From Fibrobacter sp. (GTDB lineage: Bacteria; Fibrobacterota; Fibrobacteria; Fibrobacterales; Fibrobacteraceae): a DNA stretch of 64,000 nt. Position numbers and translations under genes: made by a program. Position 1 is the stretch's first letter. Every line of letters begins with the position of its first letter. This document shows, in pieces, positions 25,331 through 34,700 of the stretch. The stretch spans positions 31,079 through 95,078 of the forward strand of contig JAGCPF010000046.1 of NCBI GenBank assembly GCA_017642335.1, given 5' to 3'. The notes under the pieces were generated by a model. The model made no database searches. It was not told the origin of the DNA and saw only the letters and a program-made list of their open reading frames with translations.

Positions 25331-28165
25331 ATGAGGATGTCTGCAGGATTCAATATCCCATTGCGCTGGGTCGCCATTCTTGTGATGGCGTCCTTTTGTG
25401 TTGCTTTTGCGGGCTCGCGGGCGCCGGATCTAAAATGGCCGGTTCTGAAACCTCACTTTAAAATCGAGTACTATATATCGGACGGCGAAGTTGTCCGGCT
25501 GTTCGAGAAGAGCGGCCTGTCCATTTACGCCTTCATGCCTGTCGTGCGCGAGTTCGATGCCGACGGCCTCGACGAGATTCCCCTGTTCGGTGTCGTGGAT
25601 AGCGACGGGATTAACGCGATGGACTTGGACAGCGTCTTCGTGAAGACCCCGACGCGCACTCTGGTCTATGACTTTAGTGCGCAGAAGGCCGGGTACTTTT
25701 TCCAGGACTTTGTACAGAACGTGCACGAGGACGCCACGGTCCAGCTGTTCTACAGCGCAACCTTGGGCAAGCCTGTCTTGAAAAACTTGTTGGTGTCTAA
25801 CGAAGGACCTGTGACAATCAAGGTCCTGACGCAGACGGGCATGACGGAATTTCTGCAAGGTGAATCCGAAGCCGTCGTATTCATGACGAAACTGCGGGTC
25901 GCCCCGAAGGTCAAGTCCGGGGAACTGCTGGACAGCCTTTATATGTTCTTCTCGGTGGAACTCGACGAGGCTGCCGCCGCCAGTGCTTCGCAGTCCACGC
26001 TGGATGCCTTGGATTCGTTGCGCTTCGTGACTCGCGTCCGGAAAGATACGGTCGACCTGGAGGGCGTCTTGAAGAAGGCGCTCTTGATACTGGATGATGA
26101 CCGCGATATCGATTTCAGTTCCGTCATGTTCAAGGTGGAGTTCTTTGCCACGGCACACAAGCACCTGCATTCGTTTGTCTTCACTAAGGACCTGGACAGC
26201 ACCTTCTACGACGAGTCGTGGAAAGACAAGATCTCCATGGCTGACGGTGGTGGAGATTTCCCCACGGTCTACCGCACGGATGCCTGTTTTGACGGGTGGT
26301 CTGTTAAGGACGGCGGCAAGGGCGGCAAGATGTTCAGGAGTTCCGACTTCGACATGTCGTTGCTCGATGCCGAGGACGAAGTCCTGGTTTTGGAACCGAA
26401 CTGGAGGTATGGCCCGGAATGCGCGGGTGTCAACGTGACGCTCGATGCCGACCACGGCGGAATTGAATTTTTGCAAGTGGTTTCGGGCGATACCGTGGTC
26501 CACGCTTTCCGCGATACGCTCAGGGTCCCGCGCAGTGCTGGCGGCATTCCGTTCATCGTGCGCGCCGTGCCCGATTCGGCATTTGTCCTGGACGGAGAAA
26601 TTCCGCAGGATATCCGGGTAAAGCACCCGATTCGCATCAACGCCCGCTTTGTTCCCGGTCCCGATCCCGAACCGCTCATGGTCATTGTCGAATCAGGGCT
26701 CGAAGTCTCGGGCAACGCGGCGCGGCTCCGTTACTGCACCGGGGAGATGAACATTTTCCGTAAGGTTGGCTTCCGGGTCACGGTCACGGGGCCGGAAGGC
26801 TACCTTGTGGATTCGCTGCTTGTGGATTCCGCGGAGACGGTCGTGCTCGAAGGGGAATGGCGGCTTGTGCCGGCGCCCGTGGGTGAATACGTCGTCGAGG
26901 CGGTGGTGTTCCATGATCTGGATTCCGCCCGCTATGTGGATACGCTGCGTGTCGCGGGGGAGATTGCCGTTGACACGGGAGCCTGGGCGATGGTTTCGCT
27001 CTCGGGCGTGGACATGCAGGAACTCAAGTGGGATGACGACCAGTTGTTCTACCACTGGGACGAATCCTATGGCGGCGCCGAGTTCTGGCAGTATCGTCGC
27101 CTCAAACGCGGCGACGGCCCCTCGGCGGTCGACGGTTACTGGTATAACAGCCTCGAAGGCCGTCCCCTGCCGCTAGTCTCGGAACCCGCCGGCGAGGCCG
27201 CCTTCGCGTGGGAACTCGACAGCCTGAACAGCGGCTGGAACTTGGTGGCGAACCCGCACGGATACTACGTGGACCTGCGTGCCGCTGATGCTGGCGATTC
27301 CGTGCAGTTCTGGCGCTGGAACCCGAAGACCCGCGAGTACGAGATTCCGTCCGTTATCGGACCGTACGAAGCCGTGTGGGCGAAGGTGGACCGCCCCGTA
27401 GTCTGGGAACTGGACGGCGAACCCGTTTTTGATAGTTTGTTATGGGACGGCCCTGCGCTGACCCGTATGGCGCTCGCGAAAGAAGGCGCGGGTGACGGAT
27501 GGGAATTCCGTGTCGTGCTCAGCGACGGACTCGGCCACAGGGATTCCTGGAATATTCTGGGGGCGTCTTCTGCCGGGCTCGGCCAGGAAGAACCGCCTGC
27601 CGCCATGGGTGACCGTGTGGATTTGACCGTGCTCGGGGAGCATGGCGGGCGCCTGGCAAGGTCAGTGAAGCCTTTTTCGGGGAATGGTGTTTACGAATGG
27701 ACTCTGGAGCTACAGGCCGGTAGCGACCGCGATGCGTATGTCTCGTTTGCCGGGATAGGCGACCTGGGGACGCGCGGCCTGCACGTGTATCTCACGGTCG
27801 ACGGGGAAACTGCGGAAGTTTCGGAAGGGGACAGTGTCGGGGTGCGGCTGTTGTCGCGCGCCACGGTGGCCACCGTCCGGGTTGCGCCCGGACCCAGGTC
27901 GAGCACCTCCCGCACGTTGGACGGTCTGAAGTTCCGCCAGTCTTCCGGCCAGCTTTTTGTCGAATTTGACGCCGGAAACGCCCTTTCTGGGCAGCCCGCA
28001 AGGGTTGAACTCCTGGATTTGCGGGGTCGGGTGGTGGCTTCGTCTACCTTCGGGACCCGAGAAGGGGGCAATGTCGCCCGTCTCCGGGTCGACCGTCCGG
28101 GGCTTTTTGTCGCCCGTGTGAGGGTCGGAGGGCGGAGCCTGGCCTTGAGAGTGGTGCTCAGGTAG
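25331..28165 (+). CDS. secreted paralog sharing the C-terminal region of its neighbour
   Basis: A 944-residue protein with signal peptide (ILVMASFCVAFAGS). Residues 1-550 do not resemble the preceding protein and match no family I know. From ~550 (WAMVSLSGVDMQ) to the end, the order of motifs (HWDES, GYWYNS, SGWNLVANPHG, GPYEAVWAK, DSWNILG, terminal VELLDLRGRVV) parallels residues 1062-1449 of the neighbour. The ending (GLFVARVRVGGRSLALRVVLR-type) is T9SS-like. It starts 75 bases after the upstream stop with no clear terminator between, so an operon is likely, and the two may be exported together. The paralogy suggests tandem duplication with replacement of the N-terminal part. There is no strong ribosome site. 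Confidence 0.8.
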   Translation: MRMSAGFNIPLRWVAILVMASFCVAFAGSRAPDLKWPVLKPHFKIEYYISDGEVVRLFEKSGLSIYAFMPVVREFDADGLDEIPLFGVVDSDGINAMDLDSVFVKTPTRTLVYDFSAQKAGYFFQDFVQNVHEDATVQLFYSATLGKPVLKNLLVSNEGPVTIKVLTQTGMTEFLQGESEAVVFMTKLRVAPKVKSGELLDSLYMFFSVELDEAAAASASQSTLDALDSLRFVTRVRKDTVDLEGVLKKALLILDDDRDIDFSSVMFKVEFFATAHKHLHSFVFTKDLDSTFYDESWKDKISMADGGGDFPTVYRTDACFDGWSVKDGGKGGKMFRSSDFDMSLLDAEDEVLVLEPNWRYGPECAGVNVTLDADHGGIEFLQVVSGDTVVHAFRDTLRVPRSAGGIPFIVRAVPDSAFVLDGEIPQDIRVKHPIRINARFVPGPDPEPLMVIVESGLEVSGNAARLRYCTGEMNIFRKVGFRVTVTGPEGYLVDSLLVDSAETVVLEGEWRLVPAPVGEYVVEAVVFHDLDSARYVDTLRVAGEIAVDTGAWAMVSLSGVDMQELKWDDDQLFYHWDESYGGAEFWQYRRLKRGDGPSAVDGYWYNSLEGRPLPLVSEPAGEAAFAWELDSLNSGWNLVANPHGYYVDLRAADAGDSVQFWRWNPKTREYEIPSVIGPYEAVWAKVDRPVVWELDGEPVFDSLLWDGPALTRMALAKEGAGDGWEFRVVLSDGLGHRDSWNILGASSAGLGQEEPPAAMGDRVDLTVLGEHGGRLARSVKPFSGNGVYEWTLELQAGSDRDAYVSFAGIGDLGTRGLHVYLTVDGETAEVSEGDSVGVRLLSRATVATVRVAPGPRSSTSRTLDGLKFRQSSGQLFVEFDAGNALSGQPARVELLDLRGRVVASSTFGTREGGNVARLRVDRPGLFVARVRVGGRSLALRVVLR

Positions 28166-28192
28166 CCCAATATTAATGTGTGTAAATAATAG

Positions 28193-28214
28193 TATAGCCG
28201 AATCCGGCTATAAT
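28193..28214 (+). promoter_or_regulatory. palindrome overlapping a TATAAT box before the DASS gene
   Basis: TATAGCCG-AATC-CGGCTATA (28193-28212) is a perfect 8-bp inverted repeat whose right end runs into TATAAT (28209-28214), 20 bases before the ATG. A repressor bound here would block the -10 box. No good -35 is seen at 17 bases. Confidence 0.45.
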
Positions 28215-28233
28215 TGCTAAATTTGCGCCCGTT

Positions 28234-29847
28234 ATGACAAAGGCTAAATTCATCAAATTCATCATTGCGTCGTTGCTTGCCATCGCCGCTCTCTTCTTGC
28301 CCTACGAATCCCTCGGATTCGATGCCGCAAGCCCCATGGGAATCCTCAATCCGCTCGAAATCCGCGTCATCGGCGTTTTCGTCATGGCTGCCCTTTTCTG
28401 GATCCTGCAACCGTTCCCGATTTGGTCCACCTCGATGCTGGTCATCGTGCTCATGATTGTCACGATGTCGGATTCGGCCCTCGCCCCGTTCCGCGTGGAC
28501 GGCGTGACGATGATTAGCCACAAGTCCGTCATGGCGACCTTCGCGAACCCGATCATCATGCTCTTCCTGGGCGGGTTCTTCCTCGCTGCCGCCGCGACCA
28601 AGTACAAGATGGACTTGAACCTGGCCCGCGTGCTCCTGAAGCCCTTCGGCAAGAACCCGAAGTTCGTGCTTCTCGGCCTCATGCTCATTACCGCCGTGTT
28701 CTCGATGTTCATGAGCAACACCGCGACCGCCGCCATGATGCTCGCCATCTTGGCCCCGGTGCTCAAACTCTTCGACGAAGATGACCGCGGTAAGGCGGCC
28801 TTCGCCCTCGCCATCCCGCTCGGTGCCAACATTGGCGGCATGGGTACTCCCATCGGTACGCCACCGAACGCTATCGCTCTCGGCGCCCTGAACGACGCCG
28901 TCGCCCGTGGCGACCTCATTGCGAACCCCGTCTCCTTCGGCCAGTGGATGGCTTTCGGTATCCCCTACGTGATTATTTTGATGGTTATCGCTTGGCTCCT
29001 CCTCCTCAAGATCTACCCGATCAAGATGAAGGAAATGGTCCTCAACATCGAAGGTGCCGGCAAGTTCGACACGAGCCCCAAGGCCATCATCGTCTACGTT
29101 ACCTTTGTTGTGTGCGTGCTCCTGTGGGTGACCGGTAAGGGTGTCCACGGTATCAACGATAACGCAATCGCCATGATCCCGATGGCTGTGTTCGCCCTCA
29201 CCGGCGTGATTACCAAGAAGGACTTGAACGCGATGAGCTGGGACGTGCTCTGGCTTGTTGCCGGTGGTTTTGCCCTGGGTGTCGGCCTCAATGCGACCGG
29301 CCTCGCCGCTCACTTGATCAAGACGATTCCGTTTGCAAGCTGGTCTCCGATTGCTTTGATGATCGGTTGCGGCGTCATCTGCCTCTTCATGGCAAACTTC
29401 ATGAGCCACACCTCTACCGCGACTCTCCTCGTGCCGATTCTCTGCGCCGTGGGTATCGCTTGCCAGGACAACCTGGTCGGCCTCGGTGGCGTGACGGCCC
29501 TGCTCGTCTCTGTCGCCTTCGCCAGCTCTCTCGGCATGAGCCTCCCGATTTCTACGCCGCCTAACGCCCTTGCCCACGCTACCGGTTACACCGATACGAA
29601 CGGCATGGCCAAGACGGGTATCGTGATGGGTCTTTCCGGCCTCGTGCTTTCCTGGGTGATGATGATTCTTCTCGCCAAGGTGAACTTCTTCGGCACTCCG
29701 GTTCCCAAGGCTGCCGAGGCTGCTCCGGCCGCTCCTGCTGCCGTTGAACAGGTCGTTGATTCCGCCAAGGTCGAGGCTCCTGTGGATTCCGCCGTCGTCG
29801 TGGATTCCGCTGCCGCTGCTGTCATCGACAACAATGGCGCCAAGTAG
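28234..29847 (+). CDS. DASS-family (SLC13) anion:sodium symporter
   Basis: A 537-residue inner-membrane protein with about 11-12 hydrophobic segments. DASS carriers import dicarboxylates, citrate or sulfate with sodium. Both hallmark repeat motifs are present: SNTATAAM with GTPIGTPPNAIA in the first half, and SHTSTATLLVP with STPPNALAHATG in the second. These Ser-Asn-Thr-like loops bind substrate and sodium. Substrate cannot be told from sequence; a dicarboxylate such as succinate is plausible for a succinate-producing fermenter. Unusual is the last ~45 residues, an Ala/Val/Asp-rich hydrophilic tail (AAEAAPAAPAAVEQ, repeated VDSA) after the final membrane span. A palindromic operator-like site precedes it. 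Confidence 0.9.
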   Translation: MTKAKFIKFIIASLLAIAALFLPYESLGFDAASPMGILNPLEIRVIGVFVMAALFWILQPFPIWSTSMLVIVLMIVTMSDSALAPFRVDGVTMISHKSVMATFANPIIMLFLGGFFLAAAATKYKMDLNLARVLLKPFGKNPKFVLLGLMLITAVFSMFMSNTATAAMMLAILAPVLKLFDEDDRGKAAFALAIPLGANIGGMGTPIGTPPNAIALGALNDAVARGDLIANPVSFGQWMAFGIPYVIILMVIAWLLLLKIYPIKMKEMVLNIEGAGKFDTSPKAIIVYVTFVVCVLLWVTGKGVHGINDNAIAMIPMAVFALTGVITKKDLNAMSWDVLWLVAGGFALGVGLNATGLAAHLIKTIPFASWSPIALMIGCGVICLFMANFMSHTSTATLLVPILCAVGIACQDNLVGLGGVTALLVSVAFASSLGMSLPISTPPNALAHATGYTDTNGMAKTGIVMGLSGLVLSWVMMILLAKVNFFGTPVPKAAEAAPAAPAAVEQVVDSAKVEAPVDSAVVVDSAAAAVIDNNGAK

Positions 29848-29867
29848 AAACTTTCTGGAAAAAAAAT

Positions 29868-29902
29868 AGAGGGACGCTCACCGAGCGACCCTCTTTTTTT
29901 TT
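29868..29902 (+). terminator. rho-independent terminator after the DASS gene
   Basis: GAGGGACGCTC-ACC-GAGCGACCCTC with one internal mismatch, followed by nine or more T. A strong terminator 20 bases after the stop. Confidence 0.93.
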
Positions 29903-30049
29903 GTCAACAAGGAAAAGGTAGTATCAAAAAAGGTTTTTTTTTGACCGTTTCTTCATATTTCCTCTTCTTGGTGTAACAATATTATAACAAAATATTTATC
30001 TGAAAGCCCAGCGATTCGCTAAATTCCGTATTCCAACTTGGAACAAAAA

Positions 30050-30076
30050 AAACGGCCTGCTTGCGCAAGCCGTTTT
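30050..30076 (-). terminator. terminator of the tRNA-Val transcript
   Basis: On the minus strand AACGGCTTGCGCAAGCAGGCCGTT folds into a hairpin and is followed by TTTTTT. It starts a few bases past the 3' end of the tRNA. Confidence 0.8.
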
Positions 30077-30080
30077 TCAG

Positions 30081-30154
<74 letters not shown>

Positions 30155-30167
30155 TTAGGGTAGCGCA

Positions 30168-30196
30168 ATATTAGAAAAGTATTTTGGATTTGTCAA
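30168..30196 (-). promoter_or_regulatory. strong sigma70 promoter for tRNA-Val
   Basis: On the minus strand: TTGACA (30196-30191), exactly 17 bases, then TAATAT (30173-30168), 13 bases before the mature tRNA. This is the best consensus promoter in the window and indicates a standard housekeeping sigma preference. Confidence 0.88.
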
Positions 30197-30236
30197 GGGC
30201 TTTTTAGGGGTTATTGCAAAAGATGCGCCCTTAACC

Positions 30237-30743
30237 TTACCGGTCTTCCACTCCTACCCAGTAGCGGAGTCGCCCTTTTACATGGAGTGAACCGGTTTGG
30301 TTCTCGCAGTCCCCCTTGCGGCAATCCTGGAAACGGAGGTCTATGTCTGCCGTCCAGATGGTATCGTTGTCCTTTTGGTCGAATTTGACGATGTTGGAAT
30401 CGCCCATGAGGTACCCCTTTTCGGACCTTTCGGCGATCATCCAGCTGTATGTCGGGTCGGCACTGTTGGCGCCGAGTGTCGGGCGGTTCACGACGATGGA
30501 AAACTGGTCGCCGCGACTGCTTTCTTTCAATCGCGTTTGTAGCTGGAAGTAACTACGTCCGTAATCGGGACGAACGACATCGTCTGCGTCCAGTTCTATA
30601 GTGTATGACTTCCCGCCATCGATGCTGTATTTCAGGTATCCGCCGCCCTTGACTTCCCAGCTGTCGTTGATGTCGGAACAGCCGAGCAGAAGGGCGAAAG
30701 AGGATATTGCGGATAAATTTTTCACGAGGGAATGCATATCCAT
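30237..30743 (-). CDS. small lipoprotein, unknown (distantly GldH-like?)
   Basis: A 168-residue protein with a signal ending LLLGC (Cys22), so a lipoprotein. The mature part reads as an all-beta domain with two cysteines near the end (FQDCRKGDCEN). Its length, the early Trp, YTIELDADD and the segment GYLMGDSNIVKFD recall GldH gliding-motility lipoproteins, but the match is by eye and weak. An ATG two codons in (30737) is an alternative start. It is divergent from the transferase gene at 30767 with only 23 bases between them. Confidence 0.7.
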   Translation of the reverse strand: MDMHSLVKNLSAISSFALLLGCSDINDSWEVKGGGYLKYSIDGGKSYTIELDADDVVRPDYGRSYFQLQTRLKESSRGDQFSIVVNRPTLGANSADPTYSWMIAERSEKGYLMGDSNIVKFDQKDNDTIWTADIDLRFQDCRKGDCENQTGSLHVKGRLRYWVGVEDR

Positions 30744-30766
30744 AAAGTAGAAATTATCTTTGGAGT

Positions 30767-31330
30767 ATGATTTCGCCGACGACCAAAATACTCACCCCCT
30801 GCGGGGAGGTCTTTATCACCTTGTTTCCCAAGGCTGGGAAACTTGGCCACCGCGAGCGCATTTTCCGGATACTCTCCAATGCTTGCGGGAAGACGGTTTC
30901 TGAAGGGGACATGGTCGTCAATGCCGACTACCCGCGGCCTTTTTTCCCGGAGCAGGACTTTGATGCCAATTGGACGCATTCCGGCGACATATGCGCACTG
31001 GCCTATTCCTTCGACGCCATGGTCGGGCTGGACCTGGAGTTCTTCCGCAGGAATCGCCAGTCGCTTGCCGAGAGGTTCTTCTGCGAAGAGGAAGTGCTGC
31101 ACTTGCGCAACGTCCCCCAGTTCGACAAGGAGTTCTTCCGCCTGTGGTGCAGGAAGGAAGCCTATTACAAGTGCCACGGCGGGGACTTCTTTGCCGGGTC
31201 GCTCCGCCGATCCATGTTGCCCGACGTCATTGACAGCGTCTACCTGCAAGACCTGCACGCGCCAAGACTCGCCCCGGAGCTGATCGGGACGGAAGACGTG
31301 GCGATGTGCCTGGCTGTGGAGCTGGCCTAG
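30767..31330 (+). CDS. 4'-phosphopantetheinyl transferase, Sfp-like
   Basis: Transfers the phosphopantetheine arm from CoA to a serine of carrier proteins. The 187-residue protein has the three usual family blocks in order: WTHSGDICALAYS; VGLDLEFFRRN with magnesium-binding acids; and ERFFCEEEVLHL...FFRLWCRKEAYYKC, where W-x-RKEAxxK is the core signature. It is shorter than Sfp itself (about 225). AcpP is a possible substrate, and so is a carrier protein encoded elsewhere. The ATG is only one base from GGAG, so the exact start is uncertain. It overlaps the convergent gene at 31327 by 4 bases. Confidence 0.85.
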   Translation: MISPTTKILTPCGEVFITLFPKAGKLGHRERIFRILSNACGKTVSEGDMVVNADYPRPFFPEQDFDANWTHSGDICALAYSFDAMVGLDLEFFRRNRQSLAERFFCEEEVLHLRNVPQFDKEFFRLWCRKEAYYKCHGGDFFAGSLRRSMLPDVIDSVYLQDLHAPRLAPELIGTEDVAMCLAVELA

Positions 31331-31770
31331 TTTATTTTTGCGTCGTCTGTTTCGGGCGCCTGCGGCTTTGCCTGGGGCGGTTCCAGAATGTACAGCGGGA
31401 GCACGGCGAGTTCCTCGTCGTCGACGAAGAAACGCACCATGTACTTGTCCGGCCTCTGGATTTGCAGGCGCTGCATGTTGAGAATCATGTTGACTGCCGC
31501 GGTGTCAAATCCCGCAATGACGGGTTCGAGCGGAAGGTTCGATTCCATGTTGGGCACGATGGGCTTGCCGCAAACGTCCTCGATGGAAAGGCGGACTTTG
31601 TGCATACCCGCCTCGGAACGCTGGTAGCGGACGCGGAAAACCGCAGAACACTGCGGAATGACTAGGGGGAATTTCGCAAAGATCCTGTCAAAAGCTCCCA
31701 AGATATTCAAACGACCGCCGGCGCCGTTGGCTGTGGCTGCATCGCAAATGGCTGCAATTTCGATATTCAT
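31327..31770 (-). CDS. conserved small protein, DUF6941-like
   Basis: A 147-residue protein with no signal or membrane segment. The start MNIEIAAICDAATANGAGGRLN followed by ILGAFDRIFA and HPQC-like IPQCSAVFRVRY is a pattern I associate with the DUF6941 family, whose function is not established. The tail after the beta-rich domain is Pro/Ala-rich. It lies 10 bases downstream of the stop-side of nothing on its own strand. On the minus strand it follows the giant lipoprotein gene, whose stop is 10 bases before this start, so the two are probably one operon. Confidence 0.7.
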   Translation of the reverse strand: MNIEIAAICDAATANGAGGRLNILGAFDRIFAKFPLVIPQCSAVFRVRYQRSEAGMHKVRLSIEDVCGKPIVPNMESNLPLEPVIAGFDTAAVNMILNMQRLQIQRPDKYMVRFFVDDEELAVLPLYILEPPQAKPQAPETDDAKIN

Positions 31771-31780
31771 TAGATTCCTT

Positions 31781-34700
31781 TTACTTGTCGTTGACTGCCC
31801 AGTTCTTTGCCACGTACTTCATGACGATGGGGCCGAAGTTGTTGCCTCCTCCGGAGCCGTTTTCCCAGGCGAGCATCGAAACGAATACGTCGCCGTTGTC
31901 GCCGATGGCGATGTTCGGGTGTGAACCGCGCAGATAGTAGTTGTTCCTGTTGAAGAATTCAATCTTGAAGTAGGGAAGTTCGTTTTCTCCGAACAGTTTC
32001 CATTTGGAGGTTCCTTGCTGGAACACGTGGCTCTGTGCGGAGGAGTGCCTGTCGGCGTCGTCGAAGGTTACGTACATCTGGCCGGACCTCGCCGCCACGC
32101 GGATTCTGTAGGCGAATCGTTCAGCCATCGGCTTCCCGAATATTTCGTCCTTCTTCCACGATACGTTGTCGCTGTTGAGGGTTCCCTTGTAGACGTACGG
32201 TCCGTATTTTTCCACCCTGCGGCTCAAGAAGGCGAGGTAAGCCGTGTTCGTCGACTTGTCGATGTCGAGGTTGACCATGTTGATACTGTCGGCGACGCTC
32301 TTGTCTACGGCTTTATTGTTGTTGTTTTCGTACAGGGCGTAGAATCCGGAATACCTCTTGGTCGTGTCGACATACACGGCGACCCACTTGCTGTTGCTTG
32401 CTGCCGCACCGGTGATGCTTCGGCAAGGCTTGTCGCTGATCTTGTGCGAATTCCAGCTGCTGGAGTATGTCGCGTAGTAGGGCTTCTTGCTTGCGGAATC
32501 CAGATAAAGGACGAACGGGTTGCCGGATTGGATCGTCAGGTGGAAGGACGATGTGTCGGCTTTGAGCGTGCCGATGTTGCTCCAAGCGCTTGTCCCGTTG
32601 GACGAGTAGATGGTCAGGTGCTTGTCCGCCGTCATTACGCCCATGTATATGTTGTTTTCGTGGTTCGCGAGCTGGACCTTGGTAATGTTGGCCGTCGTGC
32701 TCACGGCTCCACCGAGGTTCTTCCAGCTGGATCCGTTCAGGTAGGCAGTCTGGACGCTCTTGACATCCTTGAGGTAGGCGACATAGGGCGTGCTGTGCAG
32801 CGTGGTGAGTGCGGGGGCCACGGCAATATTGCTCTTCGCGATCACGGTGTCGCCGCTCGGGGCGAGGTTCTTCCATGCCTTGCGGAAATAGACTTTCCTG
32901 GACTTGATGGTGCCGCTATGGCGCGTGTAGAATGCCTGTGTCGCAGCACCGGTCGGGATACTGTCGCGGAAGTCCAGAGAAATTGTCATGCTGTCTTCGC
33001 TTGTCGGGCGCTTGAACGCCGTGTTGAATTCGTAGCTGGAGGTGTCCAGGCTTCCGTCGCTTTCACCGACGTAGAAGGCGCTGCTCACCTTGCTGAATTT
33101 CCAGCGGTATTCGAAGTTTCCGCTCGGGTCGGCCAGTTCGCCGGGCCTGGAGTGGAATCCGCCCCATTCGGTTGTATAGAAGTACTTCGCTTCGTTGTCG
33201 ACGGTGTTGTCTCCGCTCCACAGGTAGACGGTGTCTGCCGCCGAGATGATGCCTTCCGGATACTGGCGCATGATCTTGACGATGGTCGTGTCCTTGAGGA
33301 CCATGTCGCTCGACGATTCTTCGGCGCTGATGATGCAGAGCATCGAGTCGATGCCGTTGAGCTTGGTCGGGTCCTTGATGTAGGAGACCGTGTCGGTACG
33401 GATGTCGTACAGGTCGCCGCTATAGGCCCACCTCTTCTCGCCTTCCATGGCGTGTCCCTTCGTGTCGAAGCACTGCCAGCTGTACCAGTTGACACCCTGC
33501 CAGGCGTCGTTGATGGAGGCGTTCAGGTCGAACGGATCGCCAAGGTTCACGTGGATGATGGGGACATTCACTTGCAGGATCGGGGTGCTCGTCGTGAACT
33601 TGATACGGGTCGTGTCCATGGCCGTGTTGCCGTCGTCGTCCGTGGCACGGGCGACGCAGATATAGCTGGCCACGGCGTTGTCCGGAGCCTTCCAGGAGGT
33701 GTCGAAGGAACTGACCGTCTTCCATTTGTTCGGAATTTCGTAGGGTTCGCCGCAGCTCCATTCGCGCTTGACGATTTCGCCGTCGTAGTTGTCGGCGTCC
33801 TTCGCGTCGGCGTCCAGGTTAATCTTGTATTTCGGGCGGCTGGTGATTTCTTCGTACTTGACGGTGACGGTCGGCGGCGCGAGGGCGACGTCGATATGCG
33901 TCGTGTCGGTTGCGGTCAGGCCGTCGTCGTCGGTGACGCGGATGACGCAGCGGAAATCGGTCTCGGCGGAGGTCGGCATGATTGCGTTGTAGCGCGGGTT
34001 CTTGGTGGACGACCAAGAATAGTTGATGGTGCTGCCCTTGGGCGCGCATCCCCATTCGTACTTGACAATCTTGCCCATGCCGTCACCGGAGCGGGCGTCG
34101 AGGCCCACGGTGTCCTTGATGGTCACGGACATGTAGTCTTCGCTGACGTTCACCCAGGGCGGGTCGAGCACCACGGTGTAGGTTGCGGAATCCGCGGCGA
34201 CCAGGCTGTCGTCGTCGACGATGTGGACAAGGCAGGTCCAGGTGCAGGGCACGCTCGGGACGCTGATGCTCGTGTCGAGCTTGGACATGTGCGTCCAGTC
34301 GTTCTCGTCGATGTTTGCAAAGTGGCTCTTGATGCTGTCGCAGTAGAACATGTAGTCTACGATGCTACCCAGCGTGTCGATGGCGATACCGTTGAGCGAA
34401 ACCCTGGTGTTGATCTTGACGGTCGCGTTGTGCGTGTTCAGCAACAGGTAGGGCTTGTCTTCGATGATGTTGTAGGTGATGGTGTCGTAGCCGTACATGT
34501 TGTCGTCGTCAGTGGCGCGGACGATGCACTTGTAGTTGCTGGTCGCGCTTCCGGGCATGGTGAACGTAATCTGCGCCGTGACGGTGTCGTTTTCGGTAAT
34601 GGTGACATCGTTGTCGAACGTAATCGGGTTGTTGGAGCAGGTCCACTTGATTTCCTTGATGGTGCCGAACTTGTCGAAGGCCTTGATGTCCACGGTCTCC

